DNA of 64,000 bases from Erwinia mallotivora (lineage in GTDB: Bacteria > Pseudomonadota > Gammaproteobacteria > Enterobacterales > Enterobacteriaceae), in NCBI RefSeq assembly GCF_000590885.1, contig NZ_JFHN01000063.1, forward strand, positions 62,001-126,000. The letters run 5' to 3'. Both the position numbers and the translations under genes were made by a program. Of this stretch, positions 27,603 through 38,270 are shown piece by piece. Position 1 is the stretch's first letter. Every line of letters begins with the position of its first letter. The notes beneath the pieces were generated by a model. The model saw only the letters and a program-made list of their open reading frames with translations, was not told the DNA's origin and made no database searches.

Positions 27603-28934
27603 ATGTTAGACAGCCTGCTTGTCATCTTACTACTGATCGCCATCAGTTCATTTTTCTCCCTGTCGGAAATCTCGCTGGCAGCCGCGCGCAAAATTAAGCT
27701 TAAGCTGCTGGCCGATGAAGGAAACATTAATGCGCAACGGGTATTGAAAATGCAGGAATCCCCCGGCATGTTCTTTACCGTCGTGCAGATTGGCCTGAAT
27801 GCGGTGGCCATCCTGGGAGGGATTGTGGGAGATTCCGCTTTTTCTCCGGCGTTCAGCCAGCTGTTTAATCGTTTTGTTAATCCGCAACTGGCAGAGCAAC
27901 TCAGCTTTATCTGCTCCTTTACCCTGGTCACCAGCCTGTTTATCCTCTTCGCAGACCTTTTTCCAAAACGGCTGGGAATGATCGCTCCGGAAATCATCGC
28001 GCTGAAGATCATTAACCCGATGCGCTTCTGCCTGCTGATTTTTCGTCCGCTGGTGTGGTTTTTTAACGGCGGCGCGAACATCATTTTTCGCCTGTTCAAA
28101 ATCCCCCTGGTGCGCAAAGACGATATAACTTCCGATGATATTTATGCCGTTGTTGAAGCGGGCGCCCTGGCAGGCGTGCTGCGCAAACAGGAGCATGAGC
28201 TGATTGAAAACGTATTCGAGCTTGAATCGCGCACGGTCCCCTCTTCCATGACCTCACGAGAAAATGTGGTGTGGTTTGATATGCATGAAGATGAGGCCAG
28301 TCTGAAAGAGAAGATAGCCAATCATCCGCACTCCAAGTTTCTGGTTTGCAACGAAGATATTGACCATATTATTGGCTATGTCGATTCCAAAGAGCTGTTG
28401 CTGCGGGTACTGGGTAATCAAAGTATGGCGCTGAGTAGCGGTGTCCAAATCCGTTCTGCTCTGATTGTTCCCGATACGCTGACGCTGTCAGAAGCGCTGG
28501 AGAGTTTCAAAACCGCCGGAGAAGATTTTGCGGTGATCATGAATGAGTACGCGCTGGTGGTCGGAATTATTACCCTGAATGATGTGATGACCACCCTGAT
28601 GGGCGATCTGGTCGGTCAGGGTATGGAAGAGCAGATTGTCGCGCGTGATGAAAACTCCTGGCTGGTTGAGGGAGGAACCCCGATTGATGACGTAATGCGC
28701 GTATTGCATATTGATGAGTTTCCGCAGTCCGGCAACTATGAAACCATCGGCGGCTTTATGATGTATATGCTGCGCAAAATCCCCAAACGCACCGACTTTG
28801 TTAAATTCCACGGCTACAAGTTTGAGGTGGTCGATATCGACAGTTATCGTATCGATCAGCTGCTGGTGACGCGCATTGATGCCCGGCCGGCGTCGCTGCT
28901 GAGCAAGCAGGAAGAAGAAAAAGTCGAAAGCTGA
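27603..28934 (+). CDS. ytfL: YtfL, CNNM/HlyC-CorC family membrane protein
   Basis: A 443-residue inner-membrane protein. The N-terminal CNNM (DUF21) domain has about four membrane segments (residues 1-195) including FFSLSEISLAAARK and LFADLFPKRLGM. Two CBS domains follow (about 210-345) and a C-terminal CorC/HlyC transporter-associated domain (SWLVEGGTPIDDVMRVL). The family is linked to Mg/Co export, and E. coli YtfL has been connected with polyamine (cadaverine/putrescine) tolerance. Intact length. It converges on ytfK. Confidence 0.93.
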   Translation: MLDSLLVILLLIAISSFFSLSEISLAAARKIKLKLLADEGNINAQRVLKMQESPGMFFTVVQIGLNAVAILGGIVGDSAFSPAFSQLFNRFVNPQLAEQLSFICSFTLVTSLFILFADLFPKRLGMIAPEIIALKIINPMRFCLLIFRPLVWFFNGGANIIFRLFKIPLVRKDDITSDDIYAVVEAGALAGVLRKQEHELIENVFELESRTVPSSMTSRENVVWFDMHEDEASLKEKIANHPHSKFLVCNEDIDHIIGYVDSKELLLRVLGNQSMALSSGVQIRSALIVPDTLTLSEALESFKTAGEDFAVIMNEYALVVGIITLNDVMTTLMGDLVGQGMEEQIVARDENSWLVEGGTPIDDVMRVLHIDEFPQSGNYETIGGFMMYMLRKIPKRTDFVKFHGYKFEVVDIDSYRIDQLLVTRIDARPASLLSKQEEEKVES

Positions 28935-29010
28935 TGGCGACCAGCAGGAACAAAAATCGGGCTGCAAAAGAGAAATGCGGAGAGGAGATGTACTGCGGGC
29001 AAATCCTGAA

Positions 29011-29030
29011 GGCAGAAGATATATTCTGCC
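29011..29030. terminator. Hairpin between convergent ytfL and ytfK
   Basis: GGCAGAA-GATATA-TTCTGCC lies between the two stop codons. Neither strand has a strong T-tract, so it is at best a weak terminator. Confidence 0.35.
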
Positions 29031-29038
29031 CTCTGCGA

Positions 29039-29245
29039 TCAGTTTAATTCAGTTTGTAAACGCAATACCTGGCGGTTCACTTCTGACATCACACTGTAAT
29101 GCTGTTTATCTTTGATTCGTGGGATCAGTATTTTCCCTTTATCAAATTCAAACGCGCCAACGTTTTTTATATAAAATCTGCCACGAAACAGTGTCTTAAC
29201 GTATTTAGCGACCTGTAGCGGATTATATCGCTGAAAAATCTTCAT
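29039..29245 (-). CDS. ytfK: YtfK, stress-response activator of SpoT (DUF1107)
   Basis: A 68-residue protein almost identical to E. coli YtfK ([20 protein letters not shown] and [20 protein letters not shown]). In E. coli it binds SpoT and tilts it towards (p)ppGpp synthesis during phosphate and fatty-acid starvation. The ATG at 29245 was chosen from that conservation; in-frame starts farther upstream add 26 unrelated residues. Two CTGTCAT heptamers upstream suggest PhoB control. Confidence 0.92.
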   Translation of the reverse strand: MKIFQRYNPLQVAKYVKTLFRGRFYIKNVGAFEFDKGKILIPRIKDKQHYSVMSEVNRQVLRLQTELN

Positions 29246-29555
29246 TCTGATACGACTCCTGAGTAACCACGCGCGATTATCGGTGCAAACCTGGCACAAC
29301 TCCCTCAGCGCAAAGTGCATCAACTATAGCCTGGTTGTCGCGTTAAAAAGCGAAAAATTGAATTTTTTTACTGCATTTACACATCATGACAGTGTGCTCT
29401 TTTATCTAATGACCCGATGACAGTATAAACCTTCAAATGTCAATAATTTGTGCGTCATGTTGCATATGTGTTTCTCAGATACGACATCCTTATCATCTGT
29501 GTTTATTATTTCAGAAGCATGATCAACCAGTCCGTCAACGATATCAGGAGCTGTG
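29246..29555. other. Divergent promoter region between ytfK and ytfJ
   Basis: About 310 AT-rich bases with no credible gene. It includes the candidate Pho-box heptamers at 29386-29423 for ytfK and a CAGGAG ribosome-binding site for ytfJ at 29545-29550. Confidence 0.55.
29386..29423 (-). promoter_or_regulatory. Two CTGTCAT heptamers, candidate PhoB-binding sites
   Basis: On the ytfK strand CTGTCAT occurs at 29417-29423 and again at 29386-29392, 31 bases apart, 140-180 bases before the gene. CTGTCAT is the Pho-box half-site; the second half in each is degenerate. E. coli ytfK is a known PhoB target. Confidence 0.35.
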
Positions 29556-30125
29556 ATGACCTTCTTTCGCCCGGTTTTTTTACTATTGACGACACTGCTG
29601 CCACTGATGGCCAGTGCCCATAATTTTACGATTGGGCAGCGGGTGCCCCCCGTGGGTATCAGTGATAAGGGCGAACTCGTATGGCAACAGGACAAATTCA
29701 GTTATCAGAGCTGGAACAGTGCGAAGCTGCCGGGGAAAGTCAGAGTGATACAACATATCGCTGGCCGCGCTTCTGCTAAGGAAAAAAACGCCGCGTTAGT
29801 CGAAGCAATTAAGTCAGCGAAATTTCCCCATGATCGCTACCAGACCACCACGCTGGTAAATACCGATGATGCCATTCCCGGTACGGGGATGTTCGTGCGC
29901 AGCAGCATCGAAAATAACAAGAAGCAGTTCCCGTGGTCACAGTTTATCGTCGACAGTAATGGTCTGGCGAAGAAAAGCTGGCAGCTGGAAAATGAAGGTT
30001 CAGCGATAGTGGTGCTGGATAAGGCAGGACGGGTACGTTTCGCCAAAGACGGTGCGCTGACCGCCGTTGAGATTCAGCAGGTGATCCGGCTGGTACAGCA
30101 ACTGTTACAGCAGAATGACGCCTGA
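29556..30125 (+). CDS. ytfJ: YtfJ, periplasmic thioredoxin-fold family protein
   Basis: A 189-residue protein with a Sec signal ending MASAH and a thioredoxin-like fold lacking a CXXC redox pair (SQFIVDSNGLAKKSW, IVVLDKAGRVRFAKDG). Function is unknown; E. coli YtfJ is a periplasmic protein of similar size. A GTG at 29553 is in frame directly before the ATG at 29556; CAGGAG at 29545-29550 suits the ATG. It converges on cysQ. Confidence 0.88.
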   Translation: MTFFRPVFLLLTTLLPLMASAHNFTIGQRVPPVGISDKGELVWQQDKFSYQSWNSAKLPGKVRVIQHIAGRASAKEKNAALVEAIKSAKFPHDRYQTTTLVNTDDAIPGTGMFVRSSIENNKKQFPWSQFIVDSNGLAKKSWQLENEGSAIVVLDKAGRVRFAKDGALTAVEIQQVIRLVQQLLQQNDA

Positions 30126-30163
30126 CAAAAGCGCCGTAAGCAGCAATTAATCCCCTCAGTCTG

Positions 30164-30182
30164 GGGCAGGCATCACCTGCCC
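30164..30182. terminator. Weak hairpin between convergent ytfJ and cysQ
   Basis: GGGCAGG-CATCA-CCTGCCC followed by TTAT on the plus strand. The T-tract is poor. Confidence 0.4.
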
Positions 30183-30201
30183 TTATGCCACATCAGCAGG
30201 A

Positions 30202-30942
30202 CTAAAAGATAGAAACGCGAAAGCCGGGATTAAGAAATGATTCTCGTGGCGTGTAGTCCAGCGTTTTTCCCTGCCAGTCATGTACATGTGCCCCGGCGGC
30301 AATGGCGACGGCATGTCCTGCACCGGTATCCCAAATGTTGGTTGGTCCAAAGCGTGGATAGAGCTGTGCCTTACCCTCTGCCACCAGACAAAACTTCAGG
30401 GACGAACCAATTGCCGTGGTCTGATGCTCACCCAACTGACTGAGATAATCCTCCAGTTCACTGTCTGCATGCGAGCGGCTCACCACCACCAGCGGTGGTC
30501 GGGCTTCCCGCACCTGGATCTGCGTTTTGTGGCCCCCCTCTTCTTTCCACGCTTTACCATCGGCAGCGGAATACATGATGTCCAGCACCGGCGCGTAAAC
30601 CACACCCAGTACCGGGCGACCCTTCTCGATTAAAGCAATATTGACGGTAAACTCGCCATTACGCTTGATAAACTCTTTGGTGCCGTCCAGCGGATCAACC
30701 AGCCAGTAACGCTGCCAGTGCTGACGCACTTCCCAGGCTACCGGGTCCTCTTCTGAAAGCAGCGGAATATCGGGAGAGAGTGCCGTCAGCCCCTGCACAA
30801 TCACCTTGTGTGCAGCGATATCTGCGGCAGTTACCGGTGAGTGGTCCAACTTTTGCGAAACATCAAGCGGTGCCTCACCGTCATACACCTGCATAATCGC
30901 AACGCCTGCGTCTCGTGCCAGCTGGCAAATTTTATTGAGCAT
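30202..30942 (-). CDS. cysQ: CysQ, 3'(2'),5'-bisphosphate nucleotidase
   Basis: The 246-residue enzyme removes the 3'-phosphate from PAP and PAPS, controlling the sulfate-activation pool. It belongs to the lithium-sensitive phosphatase family: [25 protein letters not shown] and [15 protein letters not shown] form the metal site. The ATG at 30942 follows GAGGTG and gives exactly the E. coli length; an in-frame extension of 60 residues upstream is unrelated. Divergent from cpdB as in E. coli. Confidence 0.95.
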   Translation of the reverse strand: MLNKICQLARDAGVAIMQVYDGEAPLDVSQKLDHSPVTAADIAAHKVIVQGLTALSPDIPLLSEEDPVAWEVRQHWQRYWLVDPLDGTKEFIKRNGEFTVNIALIEKGRPVLGVVYAPVLDIMYSAADGKAWKEEGGHKTQIQVREARPPLVVVSRSHADSELEDYLSQLGEHQTTAIGSSLKFCLVAEGKAQLYPRFGPTNIWDTGAGHAVAIAAGAHVHDWQGKTLDYTPRESFLNPGFRVSIF

Positions 30943-31190
30943 CTTTTCACCTCGTATTGCATACGCATACCGGCTGTGAACTTCTGGTGCAGCCTTCAGC
31001 ACAGCGTGCGCGAATCTGACATACCTTTGTCTATCGTAGCATGGCTTAACGACTGTCGTGAGTTGCCGCAAAATGTCCATCAGCAGTAAATACTGGTAAC
31101 AGATCACATATATGTGAGACACGACGTAATAATTTCATCTTTTTTTGAGATGGTGAGGCTGACCGGACAACAAATTTTATGGAGAAAATG

Positions 31191-33131
31191 ATGCTCAAGC
31201 CTTCTTTAGCTTTACTCACCGTGCTGATAAGCAGCACGTTACAGGCCGCAACCGTAGACTTCCGTCTGCTGGAAACCACCGACCTGCACAGCAATATGAT
31301 GGACTTTGACTACTACAAAGATACGCCCAGTGAAAAATTTGGCCTGGTGCGTACCGCCACCCTGATTACTCAGGCGCGGAATGAGGTCAAAAACAGCGTG
31401 CTGGTGGACAATGGCGATATTATTCAGGGCAGCCCACTGGGCGATTATATGGCCGCCAAAGGACTGCAATCCGGTGAAGTACATCCGGTATACAAGGCGA
31501 TGAACACGCTGGATTACACCGTTGGCAACCTGGGTAATCACGAATTTAACTACGGGCTGGAGTATCTGCATAAAGCTCTCAGCGGTGCACGTTTCCCCTA
31601 TATCAACGCCAATATTATCGACCGTAAAACCGGCCAGCCCATGTTCACGCCTTATCTGATTAAATCGGTGCAGGTAACCGATCGCGCCGGGAAACCTCAT
31701 CAGCTCAGGGTAGGATTCATCGGCTTTGTGCCACCACAGATTATGGTGTGGGACAAAAAAAATCTTAGCGGCAAAATAACCGTTAACGATATCACGCAAA
31801 CCGCCCGCAAATGGGTGCCTGAGATGCGTAAGCAGGGAGCGGATCTGGTGGTCGCTATTCCCCATTCGGGCCTGTCAGGTGAGCCTTACCGCGCCATGGC
31901 AGAAAACTCCGTTTATTACCTCAGCCAGGTTCCAGGTATTGATGCCATTCTCTTCGGTCATGCCCATGCGGTATTCCCCGGCAAGGATTTTGCCAGTATT
32001 AAAGGAGCTGATATCACCAGGGGGACATTAAATGGTGTTGCTGCGGTGATGCCCGGCATGTGGGGCGATCATCTCGGTGTGGTTGATCTGGTGCTCAATA
32101 ATGATAATGGGCACTGGCAGGTTAACAGTGCAAAGACAGAAGCACGTCCGATTTATGATACCGCAAACAAAAAGTCACTTGCGCCGGAGGATGCAGCCCT
32201 GGTGGATCTGCTGAAATCAGACCATCAGGCCACCCGCAAATTTGTCAGCCAGCCCATCGGCAAATCCGCCGATGTGATGTACAGCTATCTCTCCCTGATT
32301 CAGGACGATCCTACAGTGCAAATCGTGAACAATGCTCAGCGAGACTACGTAGAGCATTTTATCCAGGGCGACCCGGACCTGGCCGGTTTGCCGGTGCTCT
32401 CAGCAGCGGCACCGTTTAAAGCTGGGGGGCGTAAGAATGATCCCGCCAGCTATGTTGAAGTAGAAAAAGGCCAACTCACTTTCCGTAACGCTGCGGATTT
32501 ATATCTTTACCCTAATACTCTGGCGGTAGTGAAAGTTTCAGGTCGGGAAGTAAAAGAGTGGCTGGAGTGCTCTGCTGGCCAGTTTAATCAAATCGACGTT
32601 GCCAGTGAGAAACCTCAGTCGCTGATTAACTGGAACTTCCGCACCTATAATTTTGATGTAATCGATGGCGTTAATTATCGTATTGATATCACTCAGCCCG
32701 CACGCTACAACGAAGAGTGCCAGTTAATTAATGATAAGGCGTCACGGATACGCAATCTGACATTTAACGGTAAACCGATTGACCCTACTGCCACCTTTCT
32801 GATTGCAACCAATAATTATCGGGCGTATGGCGGAAAATTTGCCGGGACCGGAGATAATCATATTGCTTTCGTCTCGCCGGATGAAAACAGGTCAGTGGTC
32901 GCAGCATATATCAGGGCACAGACTCAGGCCCATGGCGAAGTAAAACCACAGGCCGATAATAACTGGCAGCTGGCTCTCTTCAACAGCGACGCTCCGGTGG
33001 ATATCAGATTTGAAACATCACCGTCTGAAAAAGCGGCAGCTTTTATCCAACACTACGCACGCTATCCACTGAAAAAAGTGGGTGATGATGAAACCGGTTT
33101 TGCTGTCTATCGGATCACATTAAATAACTAA
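31191..33131 (+). CDS. cpdB: CpdB, periplasmic 2',3'-cyclic-nucleotide 2'-phosphodiesterase/3'-nucleotidase
   Basis: A 646-residue bifunctional periplasmic phosphatase that lets cells use external 2',3'-cyclic and 3' nucleotides. A Sec signal ends near LQAAT. The metallophosphatase domain has [33 protein letters not shown] and GHAHAVFPG; the C-terminal 5'-nucleotidase domain has [12 protein letters not shown] and [15 protein letters not shown]. Of three in-frame ATGs (31179, 31188, 31191) the last was chosen because GGAG at 31181-31184 is six bases upstream. Compared with E. coli CpdB as I recall it, one residue is missing at [12 protein letters not shown]. Confidence 0.95.
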   Translation: MLKPSLALLTVLISSTLQAATVDFRLLETTDLHSNMMDFDYYKDTPSEKFGLVRTATLITQARNEVKNSVLVDNGDIIQGSPLGDYMAAKGLQSGEVHPVYKAMNTLDYTVGNLGNHEFNYGLEYLHKALSGARFPYINANIIDRKTGQPMFTPYLIKSVQVTDRAGKPHQLRVGFIGFVPPQIMVWDKKNLSGKITVNDITQTARKWVPEMRKQGADLVVAIPHSGLSGEPYRAMAENSVYYLSQVPGIDAILFGHAHAVFPGKDFASIKGADITRGTLNGVAAVMPGMWGDHLGVVDLVLNNDNGHWQVNSAKTEARPIYDTANKKSLAPEDAALVDLLKSDHQATRKFVSQPIGKSADVMYSYLSLIQDDPTVQIVNNAQRDYVEHFIQGDPDLAGLPVLSAAAPFKAGGRKNDPASYVEVEKGQLTFRNAADLYLYPNTLAVVKVSGREVKEWLECSAGQFNQIDVASEKPQSLINWNFRTYNFDVIDGVNYRIDITQPARYNEECQLINDKASRIRNLTFNGKPIDPTATFLIATNNYRAYGGKFAGTGDNHIAFVSPDENRSVVAAYIRAQTQAHGEVKPQADNNWQLALFNSDAPVDIRFETSPSEKAAAFIQHYARYPLKKVGDDETGFAVYRITLNN

Positions 33132-33184
33132 CTTTATCCATAACCCGCTACACAATAAAATTTTTCAAGCCAGGTTTACAGCAA

Positions 33185-33221
33185 AAATCCGGACCTGGAA
33201 TCAGGTCCGGATTTATTTTTT
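33185..33221. terminator. Bidirectional terminator between cpdB and the microcin-like gene
   Basis: AAATCCGGACCT and AGGTCCGGATTT pair perfectly around GGAATC. The plus strand continues ATTTTTT and the minus strand TTGC after a T-run, so it can end both convergent genes. Confidence 0.85.
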
Positions 33222-33295
33222 CATGATCGATGCATATCAGAAATTAATGCACAGTTCATGTCATGGGTACATCTTTGTATCAGTCAGCCAGAATC

Positions 33296-33586
33296 TCAGC
33301 TGCTGCTGCTGTCGGTAGTTGTGCTGAAAATACTGGTGACAGCCGCAATCAGTCCGGATATCCCGCTGGAGATATTGGATTTACCTTCCGTGAAGTTAAG
33401 TTCAATCACCTGACCAATGCCATTTCCCAGAGTTTTAGCCGCTGAGGAAAATGTTGTGGTCAGACCGAATATCGATGCAACAGAGTCAGCCAGGCCACCG
33501 AGTGTGCTGCCAATACCAGAAGTGAGAGTGGCAATAACTCCCGCACCAGAAACCTCAGCTATTTCCATAGAGTTTAATTCACGCAT
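33296..33586 (-). CDS. Microcin/class II bacteriocin-like precursor peptide, orphan
   Basis: A 96-residue small peptide. Its N-terminus MRELNSMEIAEVSGAG looks like the leaders of class II microcins (MccV, MccE492 and MccH47 leaders also begin MRE/MRT and end in GG or GA), so cleavage after the GA pair by a peptidase-containing ABC exporter would release about 80 residues. The remainder is hydrophobic and Gly/Ser/Thr/Ala-rich and ends STTTDSSSS, like the serine-rich tails of siderophore-type microcins. AGGA lies nine bases before the ATG. No immunity, export or siderophore-modification gene lies nearby. It could instead be an unrelated secreted peptide. Confidence 0.6.
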   Translation of the reverse strand: MRELNSMEIAEVSGAGVIATLTSGIGSTLGGLADSVASIFGLTTTFSSAAKTLGNGIGQVIELNFTEGKSNISSGISGLIAAVTSIFSTTTDSSSS

Positions 33587-34011
33587 ATTTCATTTTCCTG
33601 TATAAATTAATATTGACTGTGTGTTCATGACAGCGAGTGCCACGGCTCACAAACTTATAATAGAAATAAAACAAATCAATTAATAAAACAGCCACAGAAA
33701 ATAAATAAAATAATATACTAACTCATCAGGAAATTATTAATTAAATTAAAAAATTAAATCATGAAAGAAAAGTTTAAAATAAAACAAAAAACAGGAAAGT
33801 ATAACGACGGATGTATTAAATATAATTGATAACATGTGCTGTCAAAAAAAACAATCAATTTAATCCTGAAATTTTATCTGCAATGCAGAGTTAATTAAGA
33901 AAATATCAGAAAACACCCAGGCATTTTACCGCACAGGTATAGAAAATATTCAGGGGGGGAACGTTTATCATCTGACAACGTAATATCGATTTATCTGCAA
34001 CGCTATTATCA
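33587..34011. other. AT-rich non-coding region upstream of the microcin-like gene
   Basis: About 425 bases that are visibly much richer in A and T than the core genes, especially 33640-33860. It presumably contains the promoter of the microcin-like gene. A 22-codon plus-strand frame at 33761 lacks a ribosome-binding site and is not called. The composition suggests acquired DNA. Confidence 0.6.
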
Positions 34012-34041
34012 GCCGGTAAATGGTTTTCAGCATTTACCGGC
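34012..34041. terminator. Hairpin downstream of fklB
   Basis: GCCGGTAAATG and CATTTACCGGC are perfect 11-base arms just past the fklB stop. No T-tract follows on the fklB strand, so termination is uncertain. Confidence 0.45.
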
Positions 34042-34049
34042 AGTCTGTA

Positions 34050-34670
34050 TTAAAGAATTTCCAGCAGCTCAACTTCAAAAATCAGCGCACTAAACGGAGG
34101 GATGGAAGCGCCCGCGCCACGTTCACCGTAAGCCAGATTATGAGGAATAGCCAGTTCCCATTTGGAACCAACCGGCATCAGTGTCAGGGCCTCAATCCAG
34201 CCTGGAATCACACCGCTGACCGGGAATTCGGCCGGTTCACCACGCTGTACGGAACTGTCAAAAACGGAACCATCGATTAACTTACCGGTGTAATGCACCC
34301 GAACGCGATCCTGGCGGGAGGGGATTGCACCATCACCTTGAGAAATCACGCTGAATTGCAGACCAGATTCAGTAGTGCTGACGCCGTCACGTTTGCTGTT
34401 CTCTTCCAGATATTTCTGTCCCTCAACGGCCATTGCCTGTTGCTGCTCGCGACGCACCGCATCGGCACGCTCATGAACTTCACGTAGTGCACGATGCACC
34501 ACATCGACAGGTACTGCCGGGGAATTCCCTTCCAGTGCATCACGCAGGCCCGCTAACAGCGCTTCCGGTTGTAGCCCCTGAAGTCCCGACTCCAGCAACT
34601 GCTGACCAACCTGTAAACCAATACCGTAACTTGCTTGCGCTTCCACACTGTCAAAAGAAGGGGTAGACAT
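34050..34670 (-). CDS. fklB: FklB, FKBP-type peptidyl-prolyl cis-trans isomerase (FKBP22)
   Basis: A 206-residue dimeric prolyl isomerase. The N-terminal helical dimerisation arm ([20 protein letters not shown]) is followed by a C-terminal FKBP domain with [38 protein letters not shown] and [17 protein letters not shown]. No signal peptide, so cytosolic. ATG at 34670 gives the same length as E. coli; upstream in-frame sequence is unrelated. Confidence 0.94.
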   Translation of the reverse strand: MSTPSFDSVEAQASYGIGLQVGQQLLESGLQGLQPEALLAGLRDALEGNSPAVPVDVVHRALREVHERADAVRREQQQAMAVEGQKYLEENSKRDGVSTTESGLQFSVISQGDGAIPSRQDRVRVHYTGKLIDGSVFDSSVQRGEPAEFPVSGVIPGWIEALTLMPVGSKWELAIPHNLAYGERGAGASIPPFSALIFEVELLEIL

Positions 34671-34969
34671 GGATTTTCCTTTCATCATTGATAAAACCGA
34701 GAACGAAGCATAACAGCGCTGGCACCAGGCGTAAAATGCCATCTTCTTCAGGTGACTTTTGGCTGACAAAAAGAAACAATACCCGCATCCCCGTGGCGAG
34801 ATAAACACCGCACGGACAATGCGTTATCAGCTATATTTTAATCGAGGTCAACATGGGCCATCTTGCCCGCAGGCGACGGAAAAGCCAGCCGCTTTCGCTA
34901 AAGGTTATTTTGCACCGCTTAGCCAAAAGCTCACTATTTGCGCGAGACCCGCGCCAGGAGGATGACGCC

Positions 34970-35530
34970 ATGCCAGGTGCGTCTGTAGCAGAACGAATAG
35001 CGCAGTGGTTCCGCAGAATCTGGTTACTGCCAGATTCAGTACGCTGGATGGACCCGCTCCCTTCCTTTCATCGTCGTGGCATCATCCTCGCCGTTGTGGT
35101 GGTTTTACTGGCCTTTCTCTGGCCCTCTCCAGCCCCGGAACCACGACAGACTTCCCTGACCGGCGATAATCATGCAGCGACCGCCCCCACAATGCAGGCG
35201 GAACTCAGTAATCAGCAGGACACTTCCGCTCAACAGACAGCACAGCCATCAGGTAGCGCCGATGCGCAGGGCCAGTGGCACAGCTATCAGATAGCCTCCG
35301 GACAGACTCTGGCCCAGCTGTTTCGCGATCATAACTTACCGGTCAATGATGTGTTCGCCATGGCGCAGGTGGAAGGAAATGATAAACCCCTCAGTAATCT
35401 GCAAACCGGCCAGACAGTAAAAATCCGCCAGAATGCTCAGGGCATCGTTACCGGGCTGACCGTGGACAGCACGAACGGGCAGATTCTCTTTACTCGTCAG
35501 CAGGACGGAACCTTTCTCCGCGCTCAGTAG
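34970..35530 (+). CDS. ytfB: YtfB (OapA-like), cell-division-associated LysM-like protein
   Basis: A 186-residue bitopic inner-membrane protein. A short cytoplasmic part has WMDPLPSFHRRG, then one membrane segment (about residues 36-53), a disordered Gln/Ser/Ala-rich linker and a C-terminal OapA/LysM-like domain (YQIASGQTLAQLFRDHNLP, GQTVKIRQNAQGIVTGLTV). E. coli YtfB localises to the septum and binds glycan. The ATG at 34970 has AGGAGG eight bases upstream and matches the E. coli start MPG; an in-frame ATG at 34853 is possible but weaker. It converges on rplI. Confidence 0.85.
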   Translation: MPGASVAERIAQWFRRIWLLPDSVRWMDPLPSFHRRGIILAVVVVLLAFLWPSPAPEPRQTSLTGDNHAATAPTMQAELSNQQDTSAQQTAQPSGSADAQGQWHSYQIASGQTLAQLFRDHNLPVNDVFAMAQVEGNDKPLSNLQTGQTVKIRQNAQGIVTGLTVDSTNGQILFTRQQDGTFLRAQ

Positions 35531-35662
35531 TTGGGGCTGACAGTAACAATAAGAATGTGGAGTGTGCTGGCAGGGGGCCTTAAAAACGCATCACCTGATC
35601 TGTGATTCATGCTGCCATAGCCTCAGCAAAGATGGCTCCCGGGGCTAAGGATTTTGCAAACA

Positions 35663-35689
35663 AAAACGCCGGCACAAGGCCGGCGTTTT
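35663..35689. terminator. Bidirectional terminator between ytfB and rplI
   Basis: AAAACGCCGGC-ACAAG-GCCGGCGTTTT: perfect stem with A- and T-runs on both sides, between convergent genes. Confidence 0.85.
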
Positions 35690-35708
35690 GCTACGTAACT
35701 AAAGCCGA

Positions 35709-36173
<465 letters not shown>

Positions 36174-36200
36174 TTAAAGTCGTTAATGGACAGTTGCCGG

Positions 36201-36750
<550 letters not shown>

Positions 36751-36756
36751 GAGAAA

Positions 36757-37200
<444 letters not shown>

Positions 37201-37251
37201 CCATGGAAGCAAGGAACGTGTATATTTGTACGGCTGAAAAATTGACGCGTA

Positions 37252-37280
37252 ATCTTACTGATGGTGTCGGGATAACTCAA
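37252..37280 (-). promoter_or_regulatory. Sigma-70 promoter of the rpsF operon
   Basis: On the minus strand TTGAGT and TAAGAT are 17 bases apart, about 100 bases before the rpsF start. Confidence 0.55.
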
Positions 37281-37372
37281 GGTAAAGTTAATGCTGAGGG
37301 AAAATTATTCGGCCATGCGACTTTTACCGCACCTGACAGGTTTTAAATCTGTCCCCTGCCGCCATGACACCG

Positions 37373-38113
37373 CTACAGATGCTGCTGAAAGAATGCCACC
37401 AGCGCTTCAAGTGCGCCAGGGGTGATGCGGTGTCCCACTCCCGTTTCGATGAGGCAGGTAAGATTGTCGTCAAGCTGCGCCTCGCCTAAGGCATTTTGCA
37501 GCCGGAGACTCTCAGCAACCGGCACCAGTTCATCCGCCTCACCGTGCCAAATCAGTAAGGGGCGCCTGGCGATGTTTTCCAGACGGTCAGTAATATCATA
37601 ATCTGCCAGCAGTGCGGTTTGTCTGGCTAACGCCCCGGCCAGTTCCGCCTCCCGTGGCGGGAACAGCGTATGACAAAGTGAGGAAAAGTATCCCGATCCC
37701 ATCAGGCAGGCACCACTGACAAAATGCGGATAACGTGCCATCGCGCCCAGCGCCGTCATACCGCCCATGGAGCCGCCCGCCAGGGCAATCCGCTGTTGCG
37801 CAACCAGCCCTCGTTGCCGCAGCGCAGCCTCCAGAAGCGGCACCTCATCAATATTACTCCGCAGAATGTCCCAAAAATGACCGAGCCGATGCTCGCTATC
37901 GCCGTTGTAACGTGCGCCATGCTGCTGAGCATCCGGTAATACCACCCGAAAGCCCGCCAGTGCCAGCGCAACAGCAGCCCAGGACCAGACCTCTTTTGAT
38001 GAGGTGAAACCATGAAAAAAAAGAACGGTCGGCAGAGGATGGTGACGTTGCCCGACCGGTGATGCGTGCAGGCACTCAATACCGGCAAAAGTTTCCGTTG
38101 CGATTTCGATCAT
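37373..38113 (-). CDS. yjfP: YjfP, alpha/beta-hydrolase esterase
   Basis: A 246-residue cytosolic hydrolase (E. coli YjfP 249) active on short acyl esters in vitro; the natural substrate is unknown. The nucleophile elbow GGSMGGM carries the catalytic Ser, LIWHGEADELVP the Asp region and GVGHRITP the His. FFHGFTSS forms the oxyanion-hole loop. It is divergent from the chemoreceptor gene. Confidence 0.9.
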   Translation of the reverse strand: MIEIATETFAGIECLHASPVGQRHHPLPTVLFFHGFTSSKEVWSWAAVALALAGFRVVLPDAQQHGARYNGDSEHRLGHFWDILRSNIDEVPLLEAALRQRGLVAQQRIALAGGSMGGMTALGAMARYPHFVSGACLMGSGYFSSLCHTLFPPREAELAGALARQTALLADYDITDRLENIARRPLLIWHGEADELVPVAESLRLQNALGEAQLDDNLTCLIETGVGHRITPGALEALVAFFQQHL

Positions 38114-38205
38114 ATGCTCCCCTCAAAAAAGTACGTGACGTCAGACAGAACCGCCACCGGCTGACCAAAGGCCATATTTATAACCGCGCTCACAAAATTG
38201 AGTTC

Positions 38206-38232
38206 TAAATATTTTGACAGAATTGCCGTTAA
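38206..38232 (+). promoter_or_regulatory. FliA (sigma-28) promoter of the second chemoreceptor gene
   Basis: TAAATATT, 11 bases, then GCCGTTAA, 38 bases before the start codon. Spacing is exactly that of class 3 flagellar promoters. Confidence 0.78.
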
Positions 38233-38270
38233 CCGTTACGTCCCCCTTTTCAGGTTGAGCAGGCCAGAAT

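Noticed and set aside
33761-33829. 22-codon basic peptide frame (plus strand) in the AT-rich gap
   Set aside because: No Shine-Dalgarno and low-complexity sequence typical of AT-rich DNA; insufficient support.
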